Shown: piece after piece, positions 33,196-43,550 of the stretch
Layout: every line of letters begins with the position of its first letter
How positions within the stretch are numbered: position 1 is the stretch's first letter
From: Hydrangea macrophylla
Taxonomy: Eukaryota > Streptophyta > Magnoliopsida > Cornales > Hydrangeaceae
Assembly: GCA_033977485.1 (NCBI GenBank)
Contig: CM066987.1
Span: 51,525,033-51,589,032 of the forward strand
Direction of reading: 5' to 3'
DNA: 64,000 nt
Translations under genes and position numbers: made by a program
Notes under the pieces: model-generated
The model's input: the letters and a program-made list of their open reading frames with translations, nothing else
The model's database searches: none
Told to the model about the DNA's origin: nothing

Positions 33196-35872
33196 TAGAT
33201 CACCGAGTTCTTCGGCGACGGCAAATGCGGTAGCACAGGAGGTGAGCGGCGAGGCGGCGATGGCGAGTTCCCCCCCCCCCCCCCCCCCCCTCCCGCCCCC
33301 TCTCCCTCTCTCTATGATGGTTGCTATTCATTTGATAATCTGAGCACTCTAGGCTTTTGATGTAAGAAAATCTGTAATATAGTTGAATTTTAGGGGTCAA
33401 ATATGATGGTTTCTTGTCAAAAATTGTCATTATTTATGTGTATGGGCTTGGGGGATGATAAGTTTCTATACTCATCTAGAGAATGAATGTGCTCATTCAT
33501 GGGTTTGGAGTCTGTGAGAAGAGTTTTATGCGTACGAAAATTGTATTTGGAAAAGTACGAATAGAAGGAAAAGAAAAGAAAACCAAAGAAAGAAAACAAA
33601 TAAAATAGGAAAATTGACTATTAAGGCATCTCCATTCCCTGCGCAAATGATAATTTTGAATTTGGGTAAAAGTCCTCAAAACCTCTTTCAATCCTGGACT
33701 CAAACCCATATGTTATCGAGTCTACTATAGACCAAAATCTAGACCAATGGAGGAACTTAGAAAATGATAATGGGGGGAAGTATTCAAAATGAATTTCTAC
33801 ACATTGAGCATAGCATTAATGTGGGTAAAGGACCCACACATCTAATGTGAAAGTACTTGTGAAATCAAGCACAGCGGATAGTGATTGATCAGTAAGGTCA
33901 TGTGAAAGTCAAATTTTGACAATGCTGTATATATTTAATAGAAGCACACACCAACTGGAGCAATTTGGAGTGAAAACTTATAAGAAATCTTTGCACCTGT
34001 GTGGACATAGCGCAGTTTTGGGTAAAGCACGTAAATATGTGTTTCATGAGGGTTCTTGATTGAATTTCCTTCCGTATTCTGTGTTCGTATCTAACAGGCC
34101 TTAGATTTAAAATTTGATGCCTTTTATTGAATTCCCAACACAAGTGCTGCCCAATTGCAGCTTTGAATCCTATTAAACTCAACAGTCACAGATAAACACG
34201 ATTCGAAAGCAGGCAAGCACGTCCGCGTCTCATACACAAACGTATGTATCGAATAGTTATGGACAAACAAATTTGCTGTACAGAATTTTAATCCAGAATA
34301 ATGAGACATTGGCATTTAAATTAAGTAATTACATTGAAGGCCATATTATGAAAGGATGGAACCAAATGAACTAACACCATTCTGTATAAAACTTGTCCAA
34401 AAAATTTCTGTTTTTAAAGGATTAATTTATAAGTTTGATAATTGATACAGATACAACTACGTCTAATAGTGAACATACGTGTTTTAGAGATCCGTAACAA
34501 GTCAAAATTTAAAAATTCATAAATGATTTAACTTGTCAGAGCTGTGAATATCCAAAATTTATAGAATTGGTACGTAATGATTTAACTTGTGAGAGCTGTG
34601 AATTTCCAACTTACATTGTTGTAGGTCCAGTTTTTTTTTGATAAATTTTCTTACCAAACAAACACAATGCAGCCTGCACTGACTCCATCGATTTCTTATC
34701 AACCTCTCCCATATTGTACTTTATCAATACTTGAAATTAGTCTGCAAGTACTGCAACATAAGAGTCTTTAAAAGACAACTAACAGAGGCTCAAAACTACT
34801 AAAGCTAGAAAATTCAAAAAAGAAAACCAAAACCTTAACGAAATAAATTTAACATATGTTGTCCAGCATTATAACCACAATGTGTGTAAATGGACCTCGT
34901 TTTTTCTAGGATAGTCACTAGTCACAATGATGAGTATTGACCAATTTACACCTTGCAAGTCACCGAAAAGATATTGTTAGTACCATCAAGCTGTTTAATA
35001 GTGGTAGAGCAGAAATATACTTACTCCGAGCTAGTGTTCGAGTTGATTCACTCTAACTTCAGTTGTGTTTCGATAATAGGAAGGAGGGTAACATTTTTGT
35101 AGTAGAAAAATTGGACTCTGAGGACAATTGTGCTACCAACTGTACATTACGGATACTAATCATGGACTCTGTCATCTTGGGTTTGTTGGAAAAAAATAAT
35201 TGTTCAGAGAAGTTATAGACCATATCAATTAAGTTCTCAAGGATGAAAAGGAGAATAAAGCATCAGCTTTTAACATTGTATAGCTAAATCAGCTCAACCC
35301 AATTAGAGTACAGATTTGTCACTTCCTAATACAAGTACACATAAATCAGTAGTAAAAGTGTACTTCAATTTGAAAATATAATACCATGTTCCACGTTCCA
35401 CTTTTATCACATTTCTTCCATTACACAAAGGAAAAGTCACAGACCTCGTTTAGAAATGGCGGCAATCTGTATTATATTTGTGTTTATGTACTAGGATAAA
35501 GAACATCGTTTTGTGTTTAACAATGTGGTGGGTATTATAATTTATAACCACTAAGTCAGTTTGAGATGTATTCATGAATTTTGAGGATTATATATTTAAA
35601 TGTAAAGGGTCATTAGATCTTTGATGATACAAAGGAAGAGATCACCTTCTCTGTGGATCATGGATTACGTGTTCTGTATTTTAGCTTTTACCCTTCTTTA
35701 CTTTCTTCTATGATGAGTAGCCATATCATATAATAAGGTAATAACTATTTTCTTCTACTATGCTTCTAACCTTTTGAAATAGTTAAAGCAAGATAAGAAT
35801 CAAGAAAGCAAACTATATAACTACTTCAAAGTACTAATAAATTGGAGATGCCGAAATACTAATAAACAAGAT
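33000..35872. other. CACTA-1 interior without recognised genes
   Basis: AT-rich non-coding DNA. It includes GA/GT microsatellite stretches at 33150-33200, a run of 21 C at 33270-33290 and CT repeats after it. No frame with domain-like content was found on either strand. Confidence 0.5.
33270..33290 (+). repeat. C21 homopolymer
   Basis: Uninterrupted run of 21 C, followed by TCCCGCCCCC. Confidence 0.95.
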
Positions 35873-35884
35873 ATTGATAAAAGG

Positions 35885-36066
35885 AAAAAACTTTTGCTCA
35901 CCCAAAATATGGTACACCAATGCTCACCCAAGCATCCCATTGGCCAATGCAGTAGGACCCAAGATTAAACAAATGTTGTTTAATCCTGGGTCCCATTGCA
36001 TTGGCCAAAGGGATACTTGGGTGAGCATTGGTGTACCATTTTTTGGGTGAGCAAAAATGCTCTCTT
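35885..36066. mobile_element. Palindromic MITE (182 bp), probably Mutator type
   Basis: Foldback element: GCTCACCCAAAATATGGTAC on the left is matched by the complement of GGTGTACCATTTTTTGGGTG on the right, and complementarity runs almost to the centre (AACAAATGTTGTT, about 35970). Flanks share GATAAAAGG (35876-35884, 36067-36075), within a longer shared TTGATAAAAGGA. A 9-bp duplication fits Mutator-like MITEs. No coding capacity. Confidence 0.8.
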
Positions 36067-36384
36067 GATAAAAGGATACCTAACACCATGTTATATGACA
36101 TGAAAATTGAATAAATTCAACCAAGAATTTATATCAACTACAAGAACCACTAAAGCTCTGTATGGTTCACGGATTTAGAGAACTAGTCGATACCCTGTGC
36201 AATGCATGGGCTGCATCGTACATCAATTATCAATTAATTCCCAAAAAAATACATTTCCAAATTGAAATTTTAGTATTATTTATAAATATAAATAATATTA
36301 TTATAACTATTTGTATGAGACTATTAAATAGAGTTTGCCATACTTGATAAAATCACAGCAATCAATTTCCAGCCGCGACTCAAT

Positions 36385-36490
36385 ATAAAATACTACTCCC
36401 TCCATCCCATTTTATGTATTCTTCTTTCCTTTTTTAGCCGTCCCAAAACTAGTAAGGATGGCACACATGCCCTTACTAGTAAGGATGACG
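36385..36490 (+). mobile_element. Fragment of a Stowaway/mariner-like MITE
   Basis: TACTCCCTCCATCCCATTTT is the common Stowaway terminus in plants. The partner terminus is not clear, so this is probably a truncated copy. A short direct repeat, ACTAGTAAGGATG, follows. Confidence 0.45.
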
Positions 36491-36642
36491 AGGGCTATCG
36501 GCGGCGCAGATGGAGAGAGAGGCATACGATAGAGAGGAAGTGTTTGGTTGTGGTGTGCCTGACTTGTTGGGGTCTGGTCTAGTGCTTGGTTGTGGTGTGG
36601 ATTGGTGGTTCAGAGAGGAAGCGACGTCTTAGGTCTCGCATC

Positions 36643-36646
<4 letters not shown>

Positions 36647-36673
<27 letters not shown>
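36647..36673 (+). repeat. (GA)n microsatellite
   Basis: GA dinucleotide run; a complementary (CT)n lies at 36796-36831, so the pair could form a 150-bp stem-loop. Confidence 0.9.
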
Positions 36674-36677
<4 letters not shown>

Positions 36678-36791
36678 ATGTGTAGATCAGATCTAGTTTG
36701 TGCAGAGAAGAAAGGAAAGGGAGACCCATTTGCTTGTTGTTGAGCAGCAATCCATCATAGCCAAAATCTCTGGATTTCTGATTCTCTCACT

Positions 36792-36795
<4 letters not shown>

Positions 36796-36831
<36 letters not shown>
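36796..36831 (+). repeat. (CT)n microsatellite
   Basis: About 18 CT repeats inside CACTA-1. Confidence 0.9.
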
Positions 36832-36833
<2 letters not shown>

Positions 36834-37611
36834 GTGGATGAGAATGAGGAGAAGAGGATCCATCATTTTAGGGCCTACTGTCAACAATCAAACAAAGTAC
36901 ATATAACATGTCAACAATTATCTTCGGAGAGACGCTTAGGGCCTACTTGGTTCGTGACAATTCTATCAGTTTTCTGTTTCTTTTTCACTGAAAAATGAAA
37001 ACTCCTTTGAAAATCAATTTGGTTGTGAAAAACAAAGAACAATTCTTGGAAAATGAGTCTTTCCAGAATCCTGAGTGTTAGTACAAAAAAGGGAGAATAG
37101 AAGTCCTATGTGTTAGTTTCTAAGCACACACATCCCATGACCCCACTAGTCATAAGCTATGTTACCTGGGCTTGGCATAGAAGGGGGAGGGTCGGTGTCG
37201 ACCTGGGTAGGACCAGGTACCGACACTGGATATATGTTGGACCTGTTTCCTACCCTGTCAGTAAGTATCACAGTGTGAAATAAGTGAGCCACTAATGAAT
37301 CTTCACCTATACTCTCTAATTCTAGTTCGGTGTAAATTTACAAAAGCAAACAACAACATGATTGTTGTAAAATGAGCTCCCAAATCAACAAGTCCAAGAC
37401 GTAAAAAGACACAAGAAACATAGAGATAAAAGTAGAAATGAGACTATTTGTTACTAATTTTCACTTAAAACAGTAGTAAGAGCTGCTATCGAATTTGAGG
37501 GGGTGGTGTGATGTCCAGTGTATTGAAAAAACACGCTAAATCATGAGCTCAGGAGCTAAAGACAGCCTCTTATAGTTCAGATTTTTAGCACATGAATTAA
37601 GAAATACTTAC

Positions 37612-37967
37612 ATCCCCATTCATGCGAACAAGCACATCACCTGGCTCCAAAAGGTTGTGAGCTGGGCCACCTGGAACCTGCAGTATGCCAAAGATATTGC
37701 CAACATCGAGTTATATCACAAAATACGTTGAAAACTAAATGACATTTAAGAAAGTATACTAACCACAAAATCAACAACAAGCATTCCAGCTTCACCAGGT
37801 CGAGATGCAAGCCGCACCGCTTATTACGGACAAAAAATTGTAAGCCTCAGAAGAGCATATAAACGGAAGTATATGGGTTTGAGCTAAGAAACAATTACCT
37901 GTTCGGTTTCACTTCGGAGACCAAGCTGGCGTGTCTCGTCAAATCCTTTTGTGGAGAAATATCAACT
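37612..37967 (-). pseudogene. DEG7: Captured DEG7-like exons (post-protease and PDZ region)
   Basis: Three minus-strand exons with GT-AG borders. Exon 37967(approx)-37899 reads LHKGFDETRQLGLRSETE and ends at donor GTAATT. Exon 37819-37764 reads RPGEAGMLVVDFV and ends at GTTAGT. Exon 37677-37612 reads VPGGPAHNLLEPGDVLVRMN and ends at GTAAGT. The motifs and their order match plant DEG7/DegP7, a large HtrA-family serine protease with PDZ domains; the third exon is the carboxylate-binding-loop end of a PDZ domain. Keeping introns means the capture was from DNA. The rest of the ~1100-residue protein is absent, so the fragment cannot be a protease. The intron between the second and third exons is short (86 bp), as is usual in plants. 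Confidence 0.82.
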
Positions 37968-39016
37968 ATATCATGAAAACTAAATCCAAAGTCTACATCA
38001 AGAAATCCTGAACTACACAGAGATGCCAATAGGTAAGAAAATGTAGAACCACAATGTTATTTTGCAGGAATATAAAAGAAGAAAATGGAAACATAACTTT
38101 TGATCAAGATGAAACTTAACTTTAAAAACTTTTTCCAGTACGGTGAGGTTAATGCAATGAACTCAATGTCTCAAGCATGGCAAACATTTAAATAATGCAA
38201 TCATTTTCTAAAATCAGTTAAAAACATGCAAAAAAGGCACCATTTCTAAATATTCGCCAAATCTGGGAGTCATGTCTCAATTTTTTTGCCAAATTATGCA
38301 TCCACTATAATATAGGTGCTCAATAGTTCCAATACAAACTTATAAGGGCACCAAGTTGATTCTACCATATAATAAAAGGGATTCCGTGAGGCCGGACAAC
38401 AAAGAGTTGACATCACCAAGAAAAAGTGAGTAAGTGAAAAAGGACGAGAATGAACAATGTCATGTGAGAGTTTCTATGTAATATCCACTATTTGAGAAAA
38501 CAACTTCACAAGGATTGGCTTTGTTTTCATAAGTCGCAAGTTACCAATCAACTTACCCTAAGAAGCACAGATATGGATATGGGCACAAGGACACATTATT
38601 GTGAAACAAGTAGAACCAAGACACAGTTGGATACCCACTCATTAGAAGTTGGGTTAAGTTTGTGTACAGTTTCTGAGCTACTTTACATCCCAGCCATAAG
38701 ATGCAAACAAACCTAAAACTGTAAAGCTTTCCCATAACACATCTCAGCGAGGTATGTTACAAACACACAATTCACAATACTGGTCATGGTATCAGATTAT
38801 GGGGAAAATGGTCCAACCAAAGAATTACAAATTAAGTTTTCACTGAGTTTCAGTGCTCACTCAGAACTCGCCTCGTTGAGGTATGTAATATTTTGTGAGA
38901 AACACTATTTCATATCAAGTTCATGAATAGGAATTGGGGTTTGCTGCACCAATTAAATGTACTGACACAAGAATCATGGTATAAAAGTCACAGAAAGTAA
39001 TTGGAAAGAAAATCAC

Positions 39017-39141
39017 CCTTTCTAAAGGCAAGAAAAATGCCAAAGCACTTGATGACTTGCTCCCAGCATTCAAGGCCACTGCCCTACCTTGCCAATCAAT
39101 CACTGGTGAACCACTTGAACCCCTTTGGTCCCAGATGCTGC
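39017..39141 (-). pseudogene. DEG7: Captured DEG7-like exon with the catalytic serine
   Basis: Minus strand, acceptor CTTATAG, then an open exon reading [34 protein letters not shown], then GTGATT (a weak donor). GSSGSPV is the serine nucleophile motif of trypsin-like Deg/HtrA proteases and the rest is characteristic of DEG7. It lies 1.05 kb upstream (in gene direction) of the other DEG7 exons, in the correct order and strand. The exon carrying the intervening residues (before LHKGFDE) is lost or unrecognisable between 38000 and 39010. His and Asp of the triad, encoded upstream in the real gene, are not present. Confidence 0.85.
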
Positions 39142-39764
39142 CTATAAGTAGGAGGAAGAAAGCAAAAGATATAGCAATGGGCACTTGTTTGACACATAAG
39201 CTACTAGGCAGTGATAAACTGTAAATAAACAAGAAATTACTTGTGAAAATTTGCACTTTGAAGGTATGTAGCACAGATATGGACATGGGACATGGTACGA
39301 CACAATACATTACATACATGGTGATGCAACAAGTTACAAATCCTATAAATGTAAGATACAGACACTCCTAGGACACGATGAATAAAAAATTATTTTTTTT
39401 CCTATTACTTGTACAATATATCGTGCCATCTCGACTTTCACTTCTTAAATTTTAAAATAAACCAATTACTTGTCTCCTACTTAATTGCATTATATATTAT
39501 GATATATATGTGTATATATGCACGTATGAATGTGAATTTTCATACACTTCTTGAGCAGAATGTATCACCATCTAAGAAAAAATGTATAAAATGTATCAAT
39601 TTGAGAGCTGATAGAAGCCCTAAAAACAAAATCCATAAGGCATATAGAAGCCCTAAGAACAAAATCAAGCAAAAAAGAAAAAGCCCAAGAACAAAATTAG
39701 AAAACAAAAAAAAGTGAGAAAAAAAGAGAAAAATCAAATGAATACTTACCGATTAAGATCTTAC

Positions 39765-39936
39765 CATTTGAGCAGAGATTGAAAACGGCGATGGTGAGGC
39801 AAGGAGACGTGGTGGCCTTCTTGGGGGTGGGGGTTGTGGTGGTGATGGCGCTCTTGGTGGTTCCGATGCATCTTGGTGACCAACGTGAGGCCTTGACGGA
39901 CTTCATCGTCGAGCTTGTAAGTCCAGTGGGTCTCAT
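39765..39936 (-). pseudogene. Possible captured first exon of unknown gene
   Basis: Minus strand: ATG at 39936, 172 bases open (MRPTGLTSSTMKSVKASRWS, rich in Ser/Thr/Lys, then TPTPKKATTSPCLTIAVF), ending at donor GTAAGATC. Position next to the CACTA-1 end and orientation shared with the DEG7 exons suggest it could act as the 5' exon of a chimeric transcript. The Ser/Thr/basic, acid-poor composition resembles an organelle transit peptide, but a second frame (THWTYKLDDEVRQGLTLVTK) is also open, so the true frame is uncertain. Confidence 0.35.
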
Positions 39937-39968
39937 CCTTCCAATCGCCTATGTTGGTGGATGGTTTG

Positions 39969-39978
39969 GAGAAAGAGA

Positions 39979-40024
<46 letters not shown>

Positions 40025-40076
40025 AGAGATATTGTAGCATCAAGCTTGGTCGCCGTCGCCATCGCCATTTCCTCTC

Positions 40077-40107
<31 letters not shown>

Positions 40108-40110
40108 CTC
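39969..40110 (+). repeat. (GA)n and (CT)n microsatellites
   Basis: A GA run at 39976-40021 and CT runs at 40073-40109 flank a short unique stretch. The long open frames here (both strands) are dinucleotide-repeat artefacts. Confidence 0.9.
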
Positions 40111-40189
40111 AAAACAACGAATCTAAAAAAATACAGAGGATGGAGGAGGGTTTGAAATAAACTATTCATTTTATTTACAAAATTACCAC

Positions 40190-40472
40190 CGTGTATTTTT
40201 TTATGTCGCTTTTTTAATTCGAACATATTTAAGTCAGTTTTTATGGAAAATGACATAAACAAATGCCATTATTTATGTCACTTTTTGAAAAAGTGACATA
40301 AAAACTCTACTATTTATGTCACTTTTTATAAAATGACATAAAAACTCTAGTATTTATGTCACTTTATATAAAAATGACATAAATACGCATGACAAACAAT
40401 TATGTCACTCAAAATATAAGTGACATAAAAAGTATTTTGAAAGTGATATAAATAGTGTTTTTTCTTGTAGTG
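40190..40472 (+). repeat. CACTA-1 right subterminal repeats and terminus
   Basis: Many copies of ATTTATGTCACTTTTT and its complement, ending TTTTTTCTTGTAGTG. Inverted relative to the left end. Confidence 0.9.
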
Positions 40473-40593
40473 TACCCTAGCTATGATGGTCTGACAGAGT
40501 GGTGGAGGGTGGATCCAGGCTTGTGTCCGGGGTCCCAGACTGTGACTGTTTGTCCTCCGACCAGGATGAGGAATTAAAGCCAGAGTGACACAT
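40473..40593 (-). pseudogene. aORF, start-codon end
   Basis: Minus strand from ATG at 40593: MCHSGFNSSSWSEDKQSQSG, then an acidic/Ser-rich stretch, a TAG just before the CACTA-1 insertion point, then the frame that continues at 31068. Ser-rich acidic N-termini are usual for this protein type. This start is the first ATG of the continuous frame; a farther upstream exon cannot be excluded. Confidence 0.6.
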
Positions 40594-41433
40594 CTCTGGT
40601 ACTCCTACGGTGAATAAGAAAGCAAGCGGCGACCTAGGTATGGGTCAGAGACTCCGAGTCTGAGGTACAGAGGGGGTAAGGTTACGAGCCTAAAGGGTAA
40701 GGAGTATAAAGTTTTCAAGGAAAGGTGGCACTGTGTCAGAACTACCCTGGGATAACCCGCTCGCTTCAATTGTCCTGCTATGCCGCCTGACCTAAAGAAG
40801 AAGCAAAACCTAAGGAAGAATAAATCCCACTTCAGTGCGAGCCCTAACGGATTCGTCCTCTCCAGCTTCACTCAAAAAAGAAAAAGAAAGAGGAGAATGA
40901 AGAATGCTACGAATTGAAACTGAGGAGGTGAAGACTTATAGGAAAAAGCGCAGAAAAGAGCTCGGGAAGCTTGACCGGGAGCTTTTTCTCTCAAACCGCT
41001 CGATAATCTCTATATCAGGGCAGCAGGAATGAAAGAAATGACCAAGTGTTCCTTATATATAGGGTGTGAATGGTCCAGATCAGGTTAGATCCAATGGCCA
41101 GGAAGTTTTCTTGCCTAAACCACCTGCAAGCTGCCTCCTCGGGCACTTGAAGAGTCCCATCAAAAGGCGCGCACATTAAATGCTTGACATAACGGTCTGG
41201 TTACCACGCGACTATTCGCTTATGCTAGTACCGGCCTCATTGGATCCTAACCGGACCAATCACTCCCCGACACGTGGCGGCCAACAACCCCGGGTTCCCA
41301 ATAGTACAGTTCGGTCTAACCCCCGGGTGGCCAAGGGGGCGGATCCGTTCTCGAGGAGTGACCCGGGAAGTTCCTCCAGCGCTGTACTAAATAGCGCAGA
41401 TTTTTAAATCTGATATAGCATCACGTCAGCTTC
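40594..41433 (-). other. Presumed 5' non-coding region of the aORF
   Basis: 840 bases between the aORF start and the purine tract. No conserved protein motif on either strand. It holds a minus-strand TATA box (41052-41063). A minus-strand frame at 40871-40605 looks non-coding. Confidence 0.4.
41052..41063 (-). promoter_or_regulatory. Possible TATA box of the antisense gene
   Basis: Minus strand reads CCCTATATATAAGGAAC, about 460 bp upstream of the aORF ATG and well outside the LTR. It would let the antisense gene be transcribed independently of the LTR. Confidence 0.45.
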
Positions 41434-41449
41434 GAAAATGGGGGGCAAC
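41434..41449 (+). other. Polypurine tract of the Tat element
   Basis: GAAAATGGGGGGCAAC directly before the 3' LTR start. Confidence 0.8.
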
Positions 41450-42080
41450 TGATAGGTCAGAAAATATCCGGTCAAAGTCAGATCGCCACGTGAACACAGA
41501 GACACTGAGTCATCTGAAAAAGGTGCCTGGAGCTCAGCTATCCCGGGCTAGTCGGTCGTTACCGTCCGTCTGGAACCACAGCTCGGGATCACGAGGCAGA
41601 CTCATCCCCTAGTGGGTACGACCCAAGCCTGCCCCGTGACTTGTTCTACAAGGTTGCTGGCAGTTCCTTAACCCAGTTAGAAGATTAAAGCAAGCAGTTT
41701 CCTAAACCATTAAGAGAACCTCCATGATTTATGCTAATCACTTGTAATCAAGTTAGGTTTCCTAAGTGACCTAGTTACCTTGTACGAGTGGTCTCTTGCA
41801 TCTATAAAAGAGACCACCCACCCCCATTAAAGGGGGACATTCTTATCTCACAAGAATAACGATATACACATCATTCCTATGCATATACCCGGTAGGTTCT
41901 CTGGTAGTGCCGCCCTCTCTATTGGTTCACCAAAGGCCGCCGGTGATCTGCTAGTAAACGTGCCCTGACGCACCCGTGGACGTAGGTCACCTAGTTAACC
42001 GGGCCGAACCACATACAACCTTCTCGTCTCTCTCTCTATAAATTACTCATCCAGCTCTTACCCAAATTTTGGCATCATCA
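41450..42080 (+). repeat. 3' LTR of the Tat element
   Basis: TGATAGGTCAG...GCATCATCA, pairing with 196-844; the CT microsatellite is shorter than in the 5' copy. Target duplication GTTTG follows. Confidence 0.93.
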
Positions 42081-42082
42081 GT

Positions 42083-42397
42083 TTGACTTACCTGTCTTCG
42101 CTTATCTCGGCTAAAGAAGATTTAGGTTTCTTCATTCAAGACCTTTTCACAAGATTACAAATCAGAGGGGTTGAGTTCAAGAAGAAAGCAATGGAGTCTT
42201 TGATTCAGCTACTTGGGACGACTCAAAGAAGGTGTATTGGGCGATTTGATTCACCTGGTTCTATGGTGTTTAAGGAAAAAGCGGCAATGGCAGTCGAACA
42301 CATCACTGTCGATCCAGATAATGCTTGGGCGATTTTGGCTTGCGGAGGTGTTACTATGTTGATCAAGGCTTGTAAATCTGGATTGGAAAGACATTAG
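42083..42397 (+). pseudogene. Captured ARM-repeat protein fragment (internally deleted)
   Basis: An open frame of 104 codons overlapping the GTTTG duplication. Residues 11-44 (KEDLGFFIQDLFTRLQI, GVEFKKKAMESLIQLLG) and residues 60-100 (FKEKAAMAVEHITVDPDNAW, GGVTMLIKACKSGLE) match two separate parts of plant ARM-repeat/VAC8-like proteins, joined by about 15 unrelated residues where several ARM repeats are missing. The usual protein is more than 500 residues. The first ATG may not be the original start. It lies left of the CACTA-2 terminus and is best read as a gene fragment carried by that transposon. Confidence 0.65.
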
Positions 42398-42597
42398 GGT
42401 TTCACTCGGAGAAGATTACAATATGATATACATATACACAAGATAACATACCTGGAGTGGTGATGCAGCTAGTGGAGGTGCGGCTGGTGGTGGTGGTGGT
42501 GGTGCGGCTGCTAGTGGCAGTGGTTCGGCTACTGGTGCTGGTGCTGCGGTGCAGAGTGAGAGAGAGAGGAGTCGAAGAGCGAGAAAGAGGAGTCTGA
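42398..42597 (+). other. CACTA-2 interior, GC-rich GGTGGT repeats
   Basis: No gene; (GGTGGT)n and GTGCTGGTGCTGCGG stretches at 42475-42550, then GA repeats. Confidence 0.5.
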
Positions 42598-42916
42598 ACT
42601 CTAAAATTTTATTTCATCCTGTGCCCTAGAACTAAAATAAAGAGGTTTCATACTTTTTTTTGTATATACATAAAAAATGTATTTGTGTCGGATAGGTGCA
42701 TTTTCGTCATGATTAAAATGTACTTGTGTCGGATAGGTACGTTTCCGTCACGAAAAAAATATATATTTGTGTCGGATAGGTACGTTTCCGTCACGAATAA
42801 AAATGTATTTGTGTCGAATACATTTCCGTTACAGAATCTGTCACAAAAATACTTTTTGTGACGGATATTTATCCTTCACAAAAACTTTCGTCACAAAAGC
42901 CTATTTTCTTGTAGTG
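42598..42916 (+). mobile_element. CACTA-2 right end
   Basis: Terminus CTATTTTCTTGTAGTG at 42901-42916, preceded by at least four subterminal copies of TGTGTCGGATAGGTACGTTT and CCGTCACGAA. The TIR matches the CACTA consensus but the subterminal repeats are unlike those of CACTA-1, so it is a different family. The left end is not in the window; it would lie upstream of position 1. Confidence 0.78.
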
Positions 42917-43492
42917 AACCCAATTGAACACCAAGTTATATATCAAGAGAAATGGCCCCAAATTGCCCTGTCCATGAAAACCAAGTTAAAGAAGAGTTAG
43001 GGTTGGGGTTAGGGTTAAGGAGCTAGGGTGAAGTTAGGGTTAGGCTGTGCAGTGGTCGTGGTGGTTGCCATAGATGGGTGCCACAGTCGACGGTGATGGC
43101 CTGAAGTAAGATGGCAAAAGAAAGAGAGAGATGTATATAGAGTAAGAACTCTGGAAAGAGACAAGGCAACAAATAAGGATTGGTGGTGGTCGGTGGTCGG
43201 CGGCGGCGGCGTATGTGGTCATCGTTGTCGTTGTCGGTGGGCGCCAGTGAGATCAAAGAGAGAGGGTTAGTGTTTACAGAGAGAGAGAGAGGGAAATAAC
43301 AGGAAGAAATCTTAGATGCAATTGTTGTAAGGGTGATGTGGTATCCCAAACCAATCACTTCCCTTTATTTATCCATTTGTCCCTCCTATTTCTAGGGGAA
43401 TTCAGTCCATATAAGCAAAAATAGTTTTTCTATTAGTAATGTGATAGATAGTGACGTGGTACACTTGTTACAATGAATATTTACTCCAATAA

Positions 43493-43550
<58 letters not shown>

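Larger units (their letters stand above)
31069..40472 (+). mobile_element. CACTA-1: non-autonomous CACTA transposon with captured exons
   Basis: Left terminus CACTACAAGGAAAAAG, right terminus TTTTTTCTTGTAGTG, 3-bp target duplication TAC (31066-31068, 40473-40475): the standard CACTA (En/Spm) signature. Both subterminal regions (31090-31460, 40190-40460) carry many copies of AAAAGTGACATAAAT in both orientations, the type of site bound by TnpA-like proteins. No transposase frame (TnpD type) is visible, so it needed an autonomous partner. The 9.4-kb interior holds DEG7-like exons, at least two other exon-like segments, tandem repeats, a MITE and microsatellites. Confidence 0.93.
196..42080 (+). 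mobile_element. Tat-lineage Ty3/Gypsy retrotransposon, carrying nested insertions
   Basis: The element is bounded by two related LTRs (196-844 and 41450-42080) and a perfect 5-bp target duplication GTTTG (191-195, 42081-42085). Order on the plus strand: LTR, primer site, gag, protease, RT, RNase H, a second RNase H-like domain, integrase; then an antisense spliced gene, a purine tract and the 3' LTR. RT-RNH-second RNH-INT order and an extra antisense ORF are known features of Tat/Retand/Grande-type elements. Every sense gene carries stops or frameshifts. The LTRs differ by roughly 6 percent by eye, so it is an old insertion. About 31.5 kb of the span is later insertions (7025-25715, 27424-30798, 31069-40472). 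Confidence 0.93.

Noticed and set aside
36647..36831. GA run and CT run as a designed long hairpin
   Set aside because: Simple dinucleotide repeats on opposite strands are common in plant DNA; nothing between or around them suggests a functional fold.
37612..39936. A functional DEG7 gene
   Set aside because: Most exons are missing, the catalytic His/Asp exons are absent, and the pieces lie between CACTA termini.
39933..40262. ORFs of 109-115 codons on both strands
   Set aside because: They are made of GA/CT microsatellite (Glu-Arg and Ser-Leu runs).
42998..43045. Interstitial telomere repeat
   Set aside because: Only two or three imperfect TTAGGG-like units, not the plant TTTAGGG repeat; too short to argue for a chromosome-fusion site.
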